A stretch of 64,000 nucleotides of DNA, taken from the NCBI GenBank assembly GCA_954871525.1, contig OX940865.1, positions 25,094,420 through 25,158,419 of the forward strand. Reading direction: 5' to 3'. The DNA is from Parietaria judaica. Its lineage: Eukaryota > Streptophyta > Magnoliopsida > Rosales > Urticaceae. The notes beneath the pieces were generated by a model. That model saw only the letters and a program-made list of their open reading frames with translations, was not told where the DNA came from and ran no database searches. The translations under genes were made by a program, and so were the position numbers. Shown one piece after another: positions 1 through 10,878 of the stretch; positions within the stretch are counted from its first letter, which is position 1, and each line of letters opens with the position of its first letter.

Positions 1-710
1 CTCACCCGAACTCCTCGCTCTCGTCCCCTTCCATGGCCGCGCTTTGAGCTCTTCCTGTTCCTCGCCACAACTCTGCGAGTTTCGTGCCTTTCTGAGGTGA
101 GAATTTTCGTCAATTTAGGTTCAATTTCGCTTCTCGTTGCTTGTCTGTTTGGCTTCTGGCTCTGCGATGCTCGCCATTCGCGGTTGTTTAGGATCGAAGC
201 GGAATCGACGCTCCGTTGCTTTCTTTGTTGGATGTGTTAGGGTTCTTGAGCGTCTTTCGTTCGTGAGTCTGTGCTTCGTTTGCGTCCATGATTTTCTCTT
301 GAATTTTCGATTTGTTGGTGTCGCAATGTTGCCAGTTTAGGCTCGGCTTGCAGTCTCGTGAGCTTGGTGTTAGGGCTAATGTTCCTTCCTCTTTGTGTTT
401 AGGCATTGCATTGGAATTGGAATTGAATCGGAGTAATTTTCAACACCGACTAACTGCTGGAATTTGTATTCGTTTTCAATGATTCTCAGGATAAGAATTG
501 GATGTTGCAGTGATCGAGCGACGGTGCTTAATCAGTGTATGATCGAGGAGTAAGATAAACAGAGAGCCGATGATCGTATACGTGTGATGGATATTGCCAC
601 TCGTGTATAGGTGTAAGTGTATGCGGGAGAGATATAGGCTGTTTTCATTTTCCGAAGATCGGTTTTGTTTCTGAAACGGGAAGAGTGAGAACTGTCAGAA
701 GAAAGATTGG
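1..710 (+). promoter_or_regulatory. 5' leader of the DA2-type gene, with a probable leader intron
   Basis: Non-coding stretch before the first ATG of the E3 ligase gene. A good donor (TCTGAG followed by GTGAGA) lies at 96/97. Two possible acceptors end at 489 (ATTCTCAG) and 510 (GATGTTGCAG), so a 5' UTR intron of about 0.4 kb is likely. The window edge cuts off any promoter. No open frame here is convincing. This is inference from splice-site shape only. Confidence 0.5.
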
Positions 711-2906
711 ATGGGTAATAAGCTTGGAAGGAGAAGGCAGGTGATTGACGAGAAGTACACGCGGCCTCAGGGGCTTTATCACCATAAAGACGTGGATCAT
801 AAGAAGCTCAAGAAGCTCATACTCGAGTCTAAGCTTGCTCCGTGCTACCCGGGAGATGAGGATTGCACGTGCGATTTAGAGGAATGTCCGATTTGCTTTC
901 TGGTATTGTTTTTGTTATATTTTTGTTATTCATCGGCTATAAATTTTTTGTATCGAACATTACATACTGCGTTATCGTCACATTGGTCTTTTTTGTTTCA
1001 GTATTATCCAAGTCTCAACAGATCAAGATGTTGCATGAAAGGAATTTGTACAGGTTCTCAGTTTGTGTTGATTGCCTTGATAATCAATCAAGATAATTTG
1101 ATTGATATTGGCGGCAAATATAATTAAGTTATTCCAATCGTTGTACTTGTACACCAATGTTAATTTCTTGAGGACAAATACACTTGAGATTCCATACTTG
1201 TAACATCTCTTTGGAATTTGTAATAATTTTTAACGAATGTGGGTTTATAATTTCCAAAGGGATGCTACATACTGAAACCCTGGTATATTTGCCGCCAATT
1301 ACTCTAATTAGAGTGATAGATGTAATGCCTCCGACATCTCCTAATTTTATTTATTTGCTCCCACAGAATGCTTTCTGCAGATGAAGGTTCCCAATTCAAC
1401 TCGACCGACGCAGTATCCTTTATATTTGTGATACAACATTCCAAAATTTATAGTTCAACATCTATGTTTCTTCTCTATTTGAATGATTGTATACTATGTT
1501 TGTTTGTTGCGCTTAATTTTCCGAGATGTCCCTTCTGCAAAACTTCCAATTACGCGGTTGAATATCGGGGAGTAAAAACAAAGGAAGAGAAGGGTCTTGA
1601 GCAAGTAGTAAGAACCCTTTGGTCTTGAAACAACTTCCGTGCCTCATTTGAATTCTATTATTTCGTTTCATGACAGACATTTTACTAACTTTTTTTTCAA
1701 AATTATTCTAGGAAGAGCAACGAGTAATAGAAGCTAAAATTAGGATTCGGCAGCAAGAACTCCACGACGATGAGGAAAGAATGCAGAAACGACAAGAATT
1801 GGATGCCGTGAGCAGAAATACGGAATCTGCGAATGTTGAGTACAGCTCAGTAAATGGTACGGCTAATCTAGGGACTATATATCTTAGCGTCTATGGTAAA
1901 AAATTACATTTGTCGGAAGTGGTAAACATTCAATACTTCGTTTTCCAGCTGCATCTTCTACCTCTCCAGACGAAGAAGGTGATGAAATTGTTTCTTCCCA
2001 CGACTCATGTTCTGCATTAATGGTTAGACCATCTCCGTCACCGTTGCTGCACAGGTTTGTTCCGTCTTCTTTTCTTTCACGACCTGTACGACAGACAGGA
2101 TTTTCTTCTTACATATGAATATTCGTTTTCAAAGTACTTTTCAAATTGTGTTCTAGTACTACGTTTTTAATTCTAGATAGCATAAATGTAGTTATTCTGA
2201 CCATCGCAGCTCATCGATTGACCTCTCAAATTGCAGGGAGGACGAATTTGACCTTGATCTCGAGGATATAATGGTCATCGAGGCAATTTGGCTTTCAATT
2301 CAGGTTAGATCTCTGAAATTCTCACTCTGTCTATCCAATGCTTGGATTCGGAAGCCTTTACTTATCACCGTGTTCAAACAACATCTATAGGAGGGTGGCA
2401 GAAATAAAGCACCGAATTTTGCAGACGCCGCGGCCTCTTCCGGCCATTACGTCACGGAAGACCGCTATGTCTCACCGTCCATGGCTCCAGTTGCCGGACC
2501 GTCCTCGTCGTCACCCTCCGGTGGGCTCGCTTGCGCTATAGCTGCTCTCGCAGACCGCCAGCAAATGACCGGAGAACACAATACCGACGCTGGAGGTCGC
2601 GGGTCGGCAAGCAGCTCAGGCAATATGTCGCCGGAAAGAGGAATGACTCCGATGAGAGACGGCAGGGAGTGGAATGGATCGGAGGCGGCCGAGGCGGGCA
2701 CGAGCTACGCGAGCTCCGACGCTGCGGAAGACGGCGGGAGTGGAATGACAGCTCTGCCCCCTACGGACCGAGGCGAGGGCAGCGCCAGGAATGTTCCGGG
2801 AACGATCGTTCCGGAGAATTTCGAGGAACAGATGATGCTGGCTATGGCTCTCTCACTCGCCGAGGCCCGCGCCGTCGCTGGCGGGCCCGCAGTTTCGTGG
2901 CAGTAG
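711..2906 (+). CDS. DA2: DA2/GW2-type RING E3 ubiquitin ligase
   Basis: Coding exons 711-902, 1002-1053, 1367-1412, 1526-1607, 1712-1856, 1949-2054, 2237-2303 and 2391-2906 join in frame to 401 residues, the length known for Arabidopsis DA2. The protein starts [10 protein letters not shown]. It has the family's histidine-free RING at about residues 59-101 (CPIC, CCMKGIC, EC, CPFC), then an acidic and basic helix ([11 protein letters not shown]), the block [14 protein letters not shown], and a C-terminal ubiquitin-interacting-like segment ([17 protein letters not shown]) ending SWQ. In Arabidopsis and rice, DA2/GW2 limits seed and organ size by restricting cell proliferation, partly by ubiquitinating the peptidase DA1. 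All junctions are GT-AG. Intron 2 carries a small MITE (1107-1299). DA2-like paralogues cannot be fully excluded. Confidence 0.95.
1107..1299. mobile_element. small MITE inside intron 2 of the DA2-type gene
   Basis: The 193-bp stretch is bounded by a perfect 15-bp terminal inverted repeat, ATTGGCGGCAAATAT at 1107-1121 and its reverse complement at 1285-1299. Its interior shares phrases such as GTACTTGTAC, CCATACTTGTAA and CTTTGGAA with the element at 57352-57593, so both belong to one non-autonomous family. No clear target-site duplication is visible. Confidence 0.7.
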
Positions 2907-4487
2907 CACGAGGTTTGAATGAAATGTTGGTTAAAAGTGAAGGTAGTGACGATTCTCATCTCGAAATTGAAATGACAGTTTTTTTAGTAATTGGAAAGGC
3001 TTCACAATTTTCTATTGCTGAGTAGCTCGTGTGCGTCTCGCATCGTTACGTATTTGAACTTAGATTTTTGAAGTGCAAATTAGTTCGACTCCTACGACAT
3101 AGCAATAATTGAAAACACGCACGCTATAATATTTTTTACTATTAAAAAGGGAAATGGTAAATTAAAATGGCGAGTTGCGACAAAGCCACGCATTTACTTT
3201 TATTATATTATAAAAATATACTTCTCATATTTCGAAACGGCTAAAAATATACATCGAATATGTAATACAACAATATTATCGTCTATTTTTTTTTAGTGTG
3301 TAGTGCCTTCCTTGGACCTTGTATCTTTCCCACATTTCCGTTCATGTTTTTTATATATATATATATATTAATGTTTTTAGGGAATAATTTGGCTTTTTGA
3401 AAAAGTAGAGAGAGCAAGTATGTTCTATACAAAATACAATATAATTATCTTCATGAATGAAAAACGGGACTATTGTAGAGATCATTCTTGAATACTCAAA
3501 AGGATAGTATACTCGAGATGAACATGCAAGAACAAAGAAACCAAAACAATAATAGAAATCTACAAATGCAGATCAATAACAATAAATCAAGAAAATAAGG
3601 AACTGGTAAAATCTTAAAACAGCTCGAATTATAGAGAGAGACCTCAAGTCCCTCAACTCCAAGCTTCAGTAAAAATATATTCAACTGGGTCCATACCCGG
3701 CTTTCAATCCATGTAATTTTTCGGTTGCGCGTAAAAAAATTTGTTCCGGGTATTCAGCACACCCATAATTATAGAATGCAAAACTGAAATGTCGAGTATG
3801 ATTTTCGGACTCCGTTTGAGTAGCACGTAGATCGATTCTTGTGATCTTCAACGAGTTTTTTTCACACACCCTCGTAATTTCGATTCTCGCAAATATCGAG
3901 CTGGTAGGCATGGACTTTCGAGTTGTTGCAAAGTTGTTCTATCAAGTTATGTTGTTGAGCTAGATCTCTGATTCTTGCTTTACTTGATCGAGCTACTTCA
4001 TTAGCATTGACCTTCTAAGCCAAGTAGTTGGATCTCATGCAAGTCGAAATCCAAGAAGCTAAATGCCAACTAGAGTGCTCTTATTTATGTTTTTATAACA
4101 TTTTCACTATTTGAATTGAATCTCTCAAGTTTTTTGATTTCTTATCTAATTGTATCTTCCATGAATTTTCAACCTTAATTTTTAGTTTGTTCACACGAGG
4201 AGTGGTACTAGCATATACGAGACAAGATTTTGACTAAAACCTTACATTAATATATTTTTATAACCAAGCTTGTTAGGCCTAGTGGTAACTTCATTATATG
4301 TCGTTTCAAGAGGTCCCATATTCACACTGTATGGGACACAAATGTGTGCTCCATTTACACATTTTTTTTCCTATCATTTAATGTTGCTTTGATTTCCATA
4401 CTACCGCCTATATAACTATGTGTTACGTTAAATTAAAATTGTAAGAGAATGTCATTAAAATAACAAAAAAGTAAAATACATCTTATT
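2907..4487. other. intergenic: DA2 3' UTR and AT-rich spacer
   Basis: Follows the DA2 stop. It holds the likely 3' UTR and then AT-rich spacer with a short (TA)n run near 3352-3368. Two overlapping-scale open frames on the minus strand (3496-3684 and 3681-3911) show no family similarity, no splice context and no start context that I trust. I see no gene. Confidence 0.5.
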
Positions 4488-4778
4488 ACTACAGAAGAAC
4501 CTCTATAAATGAATACATTTGGAACCGGCAAAACATATTATCTTATCGGATTATTAATTAACATATAAATTAATAATTTATTAATTTATACATTAAGTGA
4601 AGAAATAATTCTTAATCATCTATAATTATATAAACATCTTTACTAACGAAAAATTATTTCAATTTATTATATCGAGAATATTAAAGTATCAATATTAAGA
4701 ATATCAAGAGAGATTATTATGATTTAAAAAGATTTTATTAGAGTACCAATGTCTGAAATATTAAAGAGCCCAACATGA

Positions 4779-4895
4779 GAATATGATAACCGACCTTTTT
4801 ATGCTATTCGGAAGCTTAGAGATGAAGTTCAAGGGGACATCAATCTCAAGAAGAAACAAATTACTATAGAAACATATTTTAAGAAGACTACATGA
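4779..4895 (+). pseudogene. probable pogo-like transposase C-terminal fragment
   Basis: A 38-codon open stretch ends in TGA. It reads EYDNRPFYAIRKLRDEV followed by a lysine-rich KKKQITIETYFKK tail. The basic-hydrophobic KKKQxTIxxYF ending resembles the tail of pogo/tigger-like transposases, and the stretch sits between the two terminal inverted repeats. An in-frame stop lies directly upstream, so this is only a remnant. The similarity is from memory and needs a protein search. Confidence 0.4.
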
Positions 4896-4995
4896 TTAGT
4901 GATGTAATGCAATCTTTTTATTTAATGTGATTTCATAATTATTTATGTTAAATTTTATTTATAGTAATTTTATAATTATTTATGTATTTTTTTTT

Positions 4996-5087
4996 ATAAA
5001 AATATGATAAATGGAATCTTGATCAATGTTAATTAATTGATGTGAAATTAGAACATTAAAACATGTTGATTTTGTTGCAATTACTAA
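4996..5087 (+). repeat. 92-bp direct repeat, copy 1 (copy 2 at 6051-6142)
   Basis: This 92-bp stretch recurs about 1,055 bp downstream with only about two or three mismatches (for example GATCAATGTT versus GATCAATATT). Copy 1 lies inside the pogo-like element, copy 2 outside it. The near identity implies a recent duplication or two insertions of related sequence. Confidence 0.8.
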
Positions 5088-5208
5088 ATTTTATAAATTT
5101 AGCGAATTATTAATTTAGCTAGTTAGGCCCGAGTCGGGATCGGCCAAAAATATTATTTAATCGCGACTATTAATTTATCGAGTATTAATTTATAGAGGTT
5201 CTAGCGTG

Positions 5209-6346
5209 TGTTACGTTATTACTCTTATGTTTAAATTATTGTATTTATGATTGGATCCGGTGATAGGCATCTCGGTTGGCCTTGTCCTAATGTTTTGGTA
5301 TAGTCAACCAATAATGAGAGGAATGGCCTTAATAATGAGGTTGGGCCTAATAGTAGGTGAATACATTTATGCTTCACATGCCATGTCCCTAACATAACAC
5401 CCTTGGCCTTACATACATGCTTTTGCCCTTAAGATAAACTCAATTCAACTATTTTCCATGGCTACAATCTCCTTCCTTAACACATGCTTTTCATCATTTA
5501 ATGTCAATAAAGGTTTGAGCGAGGACCACGTCGTCCAATTTCCACATAATTTAATTTAATTTATAGTTTTTTTCAAGAGATATTTGCGGCATAAACACCC
5601 CATCTTCTACTACTGCACCAACATATTCTGAATATTTCTTCATAGCATCATTAGTAGGCTAAGACTATAAAATAATGTGGAGGCTCAATTTTGTTCATGT
5701 TCTGTTAAGATCAGTTACACAAATGACAAATATACGTCTACGATCAAATTCTAAATATATCAATTATTTAACAATTTTATAAAAATTAGATACGTACACT
5801 TGTCTCTAACTTAACAATCGTTAACTTGACATTGACCAAATTAGACTTCAATAGTTTTTTGTGGCTTTCGGGTACGTACGTTGTGAACAAAGTATATTCG
5901 AATTATGTCAACGCTGTTAGTATTACTATTTATGCTGCAAATATCTCATTTTCAATAGTATTATTATGTGTTTTGATAATTGTTTAATTGAAGAAAACAT
6001 GTGTCACCCTTTTGGAAATCGGAACGAATAGAACGGGACCATTTAAAAAAATAAAAATATGATAAATGGAATCTTGATCAATATTAATTAATTGATGTGA
6101 AATTAGAACATTAAAACATGTTGATTTTGTTGCAATTATTAAAATAAGATTCCCATTAGGTACCATATCATATCATGTAATCAAAGTATTATAAACTCAA
6201 TAAATGCTATTAACCTTCCAGCAACTATAATGGGACTGTAAAATATCAAACTATGTATTATTTACAACATACATAATAAAATGGTATCAAACTATATAAT
6301 CATAAGTTGTGTAAGCTTTTTACGTCATACTAAATTGTACGAAATT
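5209..6346. other. intergenic: AT-rich spacer with second copy of the 92-bp repeat
   Basis: No gene seen. The stretch contains copy 2 of the 92-bp repeat (6051-6142). Phrases near 5580-5700 (GATATTTGCGGCATAAACAC and TATTCTGAATATT) resemble part of the spacer near 48890-49000, which suggests scattered copies of one old repeat family. The open frame at 5984-6166 on the minus strand overlaps the repeat and looks non-coding. Confidence 0.5.
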
Positions 6347-6561
6347 TGGAGTAAACAACACACTATTTTTATGCTTGTTCCTAATATTTGAATTCACAAT
6401 ATAATAATAAAGAAGTAATTATGTACTAATAGAAAAATAAAAACCTTGTCAAAATCAATGAAGTTTTGACTCAAAATGAGCTAATGAGACAATTTTGTTA
6501 ATTTAACAACTAAGATTTTTTTTTATGAGGTGGCTTTGTCGGTCAACATACACACTATTTT

Positions 6562-6961
6562 TGTACTGCCCCGGCTACTCAATCGAATCGATGACTGTTC
6601 CCATAGGCTAACACAAGTCTTTTCAGCGTGTTTTGTCCTCACTCGCACGCATCCCGAGAAACTTCTCAGGAGGTCACCCATCCCATAACTACTCAAAGCT
6701 AAGCATGATTAACTTTAGAGCTCTTATGAATGAGATACTAAAAAGAAGATGCATCTTGTTGACATAGGTAGTACCAATCGATTTTTTTAAGCTGCTTCGA
6801 CCATAGAGTCTCATTCATATATGATCTCTGATAACTGTGCAGTCTCATACCCGCACAGTCTTGGGAACGACCCATCAGCATATCCCCTTGCGTAGGCGGT
6901 GTGGGACTGTACAGCTTACCTGTTCTTGCCCTCTTGGCTCACGGGATTGATGACTGTCACA
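6562..6961 (+). mobile_element. Cassandra-type solo LTR carrying a 5S rRNA-related segment
   Basis: The 400-bp element starts TGTACTGCCCCGG and ends GACTGTCACA, so it has TGT...ACA ends. It is flanked by a perfect 5-bp target-site duplication, ATTTT at 6557-6561 and 6962-6966. Removing it restores the tandem-repeat phrase CACACTATTTTGAT seen in the next copy. At about 6655-6740 it matches the reverse complement of plant 5S rRNA (CTCAGGAGGTCACCCATCCC, then GCTAAGCATGATTAACTTTA and GAGCTCTTATG). 5S-derived LTRs are the hallmark of Cassandra TRIM retrotransposons. No second LTR, primer-binding site or internal domain is seen, so it is a solo LTR. Confidence 0.85.
6655..6740 (-). ncRNA. 5S rRNA-like segment within the Cassandra LTR (not a functional 5S gene)
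   Basis: On the minus strand this reads as a degenerate 5S rRNA including the part corresponding to the internal pol III promoter and the conserved GGGTGACCTCCTGAGAAG end. It covers only part of the roughly 120-nt gene and carries many changes. In Cassandra LTRs this segment is thought to be transcribed by RNA polymerase III. Whether this copy is transcribed is unknown. Confidence 0.65.
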
Positions 6962-7732
6962 ATTTTGATTCATGTTTTTAATATTTTAATTCATAAAAAC
7001 AATATTAATAAATAAATAATCATGTACTTATCGACTTAAAGTTTTGACTAAAATGAGCTTATGAAATGAATTTGTTAATTTGACAATTAGGATTTTTTTT
7101 AACAGGTTGACTCAGTTGATCAATACACACTATTTTGATGTTTGTTCCTAGTAGTTGAAGACTTGAAGTCATAGAAATAATACAATAATAAAGAAGTAAC
7201 TATGTACTAATAGAAAAATAAAAACCCTTCTCCAAATCAATTTAAAGTTGGCTTAAAATGAGCTTGTGAGATAGGTTTGTTAATTTTTACAATTTTTTTT
7301 AATGAAGTGGCTCTGTTGACTAATAGACTCGCATTACAAGATATATTCGCAGTGTCATTGTCTGCAAGTACTATCAGCCTATATTACAAATTAATATAAC
7401 ATCTCGCTATAGTTAAACTCGGGAGCTCTCGAAGAATCTTTTGGTGAGTTTATCAGTAGGCTAAACAAGCCTGACAAACAGCTAGGGTTTTTTACTTTGA
7501 AAAGCATTACTCTTAGTTAAATTACATGATATTTTTGCTTTACGAGTACGTGACATTACAAATTAAGATTGCGTAATATATTTTAAGTATATGATAACAA
7601 AAACACGATATACTTATATGTAATGGAGGTCGGACCCTATATCTTATAATAAAAGTGGTGCGATATTATCACTAGATCAAAATAAGAATTACCGGAGTGT
7701 ACCTCTTATCTTCTTTTATAGTATGATTATTA

Positions 7733-8238
7733 TTGGAAAAATTATTCAAGCTGTTTAAAAAATAGGACGGCATAGAGTCAACTTAAAATAACAGTATTAA
7801 AAGTATTTAAGTTTATTTTTTTGGTGAATCGGTAAACCTCTCGTCCATCTTTTTGTAAGATTTTTTTTGTTTTTACTATTTCGTCAGTGATGACGTCAAC
7901 GCAGATCAAACAAATAAACTCGAACGATCAAATCTACAAATATCATAATAAAACTGCTTGTAAACACAAATTCTTTGTACACCAATAACGCAAATTCTTA
8001 TTTTCCTTCGCACTTTATCGCTCGAATTATCACTTTTTCTCCTCAATAGCATTGAGATTTGCGTTGTTGACTTCATCATTGACAAAAATAGTAAAAAGAA
8101 ATAATGAAAAAATTGATGACTATAACCAATTTATTAAAAAAATGTGAACTTGAATACTTTTATCACAATTTTTTAATCTACCTTTACTACGGCGTCTTAT
8201 TTTTAAACAGCTTGAGTACTTTTATCAGTAATTACCTT
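7733..8238. mobile_element. long inverted-repeat MITE, about 0.5 kb
   Basis: The left arm TTCAAGCTGTTTAAAAAATA (near 7747) is mirrored by TATTTTTAAACAGCTTGAGT (near 8200-8219). Inverted similarity extends over about 100 bp per arm and includes a nested TGACGTCAACG/CGTTGTTGACTTCA pair. The structure could fold into a long hairpin. No coding frame or firm target-site duplication is visible; superfamily unassigned. Confidence 0.65.
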
Positions 8239-9130
8239 TTAGAATATAGACTCCAAACCTAAACCTAAAAATAATAAATAATAAATAAATAAGGTCAGAA
8301 TGGCTGAGGAACTAGTTTTGGCAGGAAGTTACTCATGTAAATTAAATTAAATTTCGAAAATTGGTCATAAATAAAGTAGCATAGTTCAACTTCATGTCTA
8401 TTTCTTTCTCTGTCTTTATAGTTAAGGCTGAGTATAGTCAGCCAAATGTTTAATAAGCTATGTCCACGAGTTTCAAAGCTTAGAGATCATAAATACTTTG
8501 AAATTCGAATGCTTCTTACAAATTAATCAATTAATTATCTTCCCTTTATTTTGTCGTTTCTTGCTATAAATGTTGTGAATTGGACTTTAAGGCCTAAGGT
8601 GAGTAATATCCGTTAATTAATTAATATTTTTTCATAATATAAAAATATCAGCCAAGCGTGCGTACTGCGTATCATGTACCTTTACACTTAGCACGTGTGC
8701 GTGAAGTCTCACGCGTGTATATAATATTGCAAAATAAGTTTTTTTTTTTTTGTCTTAATTTGGTTTTTAATGAATTTTCTCCCTGTACATATATTTTTTT
8801 AAGGTTCAATATTTTTGTTATGCATATTTTCGTTGCTATTGACTATATGAAACGATAATTTAGTAAATCTTTCAAAGAACGTTCGTATGTGGAATGAAAA
8901 TAGTTAGTACACAATCTGCTAATGTTTTTTAACGTAAAGAAATTTTTAGTTCCGCCTTTAAAAATATTGGCTGGTCGAATCAATTTATTCGATGCTACAC
9001 AACATAGCTTAGTTTATTTATTTTTTATTTATAAATATTAACAATATTCGGCATATAACACTATTTTAAGAAAATAATAATAATAATATTAAAATCGACA
9101 TCAATCAATTCGACATGAGTTGCTTAAAGC
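8239..9130. other. intergenic AT-rich spacer, nothing recognised
   Basis: Low-complexity AT-rich DNA. The open frame at 8658-8858 is hydrophobic, T-rich and without family similarity, so I do not call it a gene. Confidence 0.5.
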
Positions 9131-9271
9131 TAGTGCTGCAACTGGCGACGTGTGGGAGGCTCTCGCGACGCATCGCGGCGTTTTCCGGCGGATCGTGACG
9201 TTTTGCGATTCGGAGCACTAAATCGCGACGGTGCGCGAACAGCTCCAACATCGCGACGGGAAGGTCCTCCC

Positions 9272-9272
<1 letters not shown>

Positions 9273-9307
<35 letters not shown>
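9273..9307 (+). repeat. 35-base homopolymer C tract
   Basis: An uninterrupted run of 35 C residues lies between TCCCT and TCTCTCC. Such a tract could form an i-motif, and its G-rich complement could form a G-quadruplex. Length may be unreliable because homopolymers are error-prone in assemblies. Confidence 0.9.
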
Positions 9308-9309
<2 letters not shown>

Positions 9310-9980
9310 TCTCCATTTCGATGCATCGCGAGTTGAACCACCACGACGCATCGCGACGAGAAATTTGGCGATTTCCGCTGATTTCGCCGCGACCGGTCGC
9401 GACGCCGTCATGTGCGGCTAGGGGTGAAAATTTTGTACTCGGTTCCCGGTCCTGGACCGTTTTTTAGTAAAAAAATAGTTTTTTTTTTTTTTACCATACC
9501 CTAAAAAGGGACATCCTGGTTCCGGTTTGAAAAACCAAAACAAAAATATGAAATTCTCGGTTTTCTTGTCCCGATTCCGGTTTTATGTCGTTTTATTATA
9601 AGTTTGTCGTTTTTAACATGTCATTTCTCATATATCGTTTACTATTAGGTTCTTAATCCATTATTTTAACATGTCATTTATTTTTCAGCCATTACGCGGT
9701 ATCTTATTTAACATGTCATTTCTCATATGTCGTTTTGTTATAAAAAAATGATTTGTTTGTACTTGGTATTTACTATTTAGCATTTTAGACTCGGTTTTTT
9801 GCACTGAGATTTGGATTTGGTATTATGAAGTTCACGACGTGAACTATGATCTTGCATTTGTTTATTTTGTATTTTGCTTTTACTCAGACTTGGTAATTTG
9901 CAATTCGAATTTGGTATTTTATATTTTGGATTTGTACTCGATATGGTAATTTGCATTTTGCAATTTTGGATTTGTTTTTG

Positions 9981-10011
<31 letters not shown>

Positions 10012-10460
10012 TTTTTCTGTCTTGAATTTTGTTCCGAATTTGTCCCGGTTTTCTTCCCGAGTTTTGGTCTTAAATAAATCGAGATTTGATCGGTGTCCCA
10101 GTTCCGGTCCCGGTTCTAATTTAAAAAAAAAAAAAAGACAAGGACTTTACAGAACCAAAACCAGAATTGGGACATAAAATTGAGTCCCGATTTTTTCGAA
10201 ACAGGGACAAAAAATTATCAAATTCCCGGTTACTCGATTCCAGCCCTAACGAAAGCTCCATCAAAACAGCGCACAACTCAACATAATTAATCAAGACCAT
10301 TAAAAATACCGAATTGCGCTTGTCAAATTCGTTCAAACAATTCTAACAAATATATCTCCAAGAAAATATACTTACGTGACATAACCAAATTTGTTATCAT
10401 AATTTCTTTAACGCAATTTATGAATATTTTTGTGAAGGTTATGTAATTTGAGTTGGCCCT

Positions 10461-10530
10461 CATTTACAATAATTGGTTTATAATCACTAGAGTTTTCATT
10501 TACAATAATTGGTTTATAATCACTAGAGTT
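10461..10530 (+). repeat. two identical 34-bp direct repeats
   Basis: The 34-bp unit beginning CATTTACAATAATTGG and ending CACTAGAGTT occurs at 10461-10494 and again at 10497-10530, separated by two bases. The copies are identical, which points to a recent local duplication at the edge of the GC-rich right arm. Confidence 0.9.
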
Positions 10531-10878
10531 GGGGGCGGCGACATCGCGACCCGTCGCGACTTGGTCGCCGAAAATCGTGAATGCCGCCGTCGCGACGTGT
10601 CGCGATGTTTTCGGTCGTGATCGGTCGCGATGAGGCCGAGAGAGAGATAGTGTGAGACGGAGAGACAAAGAGAGGGAGGGAGAGCGAGAGAGAGAGGACG
10701 TCGCGACGAATCGCGAATTCAAGGCGAGAATCGCGACTCGTCGTGATTCCCCGCAAACAGTCGCGACGCGTCGCGATCCCTCCCAGCAGTCGCGAGCCGC
10801 AGCTCTAATAATCGCATAATCACTTAATAATATTTAATACAAATCTCAGAAGTCGAAAACTAGAAAATAGCATAATAA

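Larger units (their letters stand above)
4488..5208. mobile_element. pogo-like (Emigrant/Lemi type) DNA transposon remnant
   Basis: A perfect 15-bp inverted repeat, AGAACCTCTATAAAT at 4496-4510 and its complement at 5188-5202, bounds about 0.7 kb of very AT-rich DNA. As I recall them, plant pogo-like elements (Emigrant, Lemi1) have termini containing AAACCTCTATAAATTAATA, and the phrase ATTAATTTAT(C/A)GAG recurs inside this right end. A short coding remnant (4779-4895) fits a transposase tail. Exact outer ends are blurred, so the TA duplication cannot be called firmly. Confidence 0.65.
6347..7330. repeat. three-copy tandem repeat, unit about 170-195 bp, interrupted by a solo LTR
   Basis: Three diverged copies begin near the phrase ACACACTATTTT at about 6358, 6551 and 7125. 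Each continues through GTACTAATAGAAAAATAAAA or a variant, a TTTTGACT(C/A)AAAATGAGCT-type block, and GTTAATTT...ACAA. Without the 405 bp added by the insertion at 6562-6961, the second-to-third spacing is about 170 bp. The middle copy is therefore split by a transposon. Confidence 0.8.
9131..10807. mobile_element. TCGCGACG-rich element with inverted ends, enclosing a second inverted-repeat element
   Basis: The two ends (9131-9420 and 10531-10807) are GC-rich, built from many TCGCGACG-like words, and are inverted relative to each other: TAGTGCTGCAAC...GGCGACGTGTGGGAGG on the left mirrors CCTCCCAGCAGTCGCGAGCCGCAGCTCTA on the right in shorter matching blocks. The interior (9419-10248) starts TAGGGGTGAAAA and ends in the rough inverse CCAGCCCTA, so it looks like a second, nested hAT-like element. 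No perfect target-site duplication is seen for either. Open frames here (9105-9467, 10408-10756) are repeat artefacts. Confidence 0.55.

Noticed and set aside
6655..6740. A genuine 5S rRNA gene
   Set aside because: Only part of the 5S sequence is present with many changes, and it lies inside an LTR with target-site duplications, so it is Cassandra-derived.
9105..9467. Four overlapping proline/glycine-rich open frames
   Set aside because: They translate the C35 tract and TCGCGACG words on both strands; no codon bias, no family, and the same DNA is open in several frames because it is repetitive.
10408..10756. Two serine/arginine-rich open frames on the minus strand
   Set aside because: Produced by GAGAGA-type and TCGCGACG repeats of the element's right arm, not by a gene.
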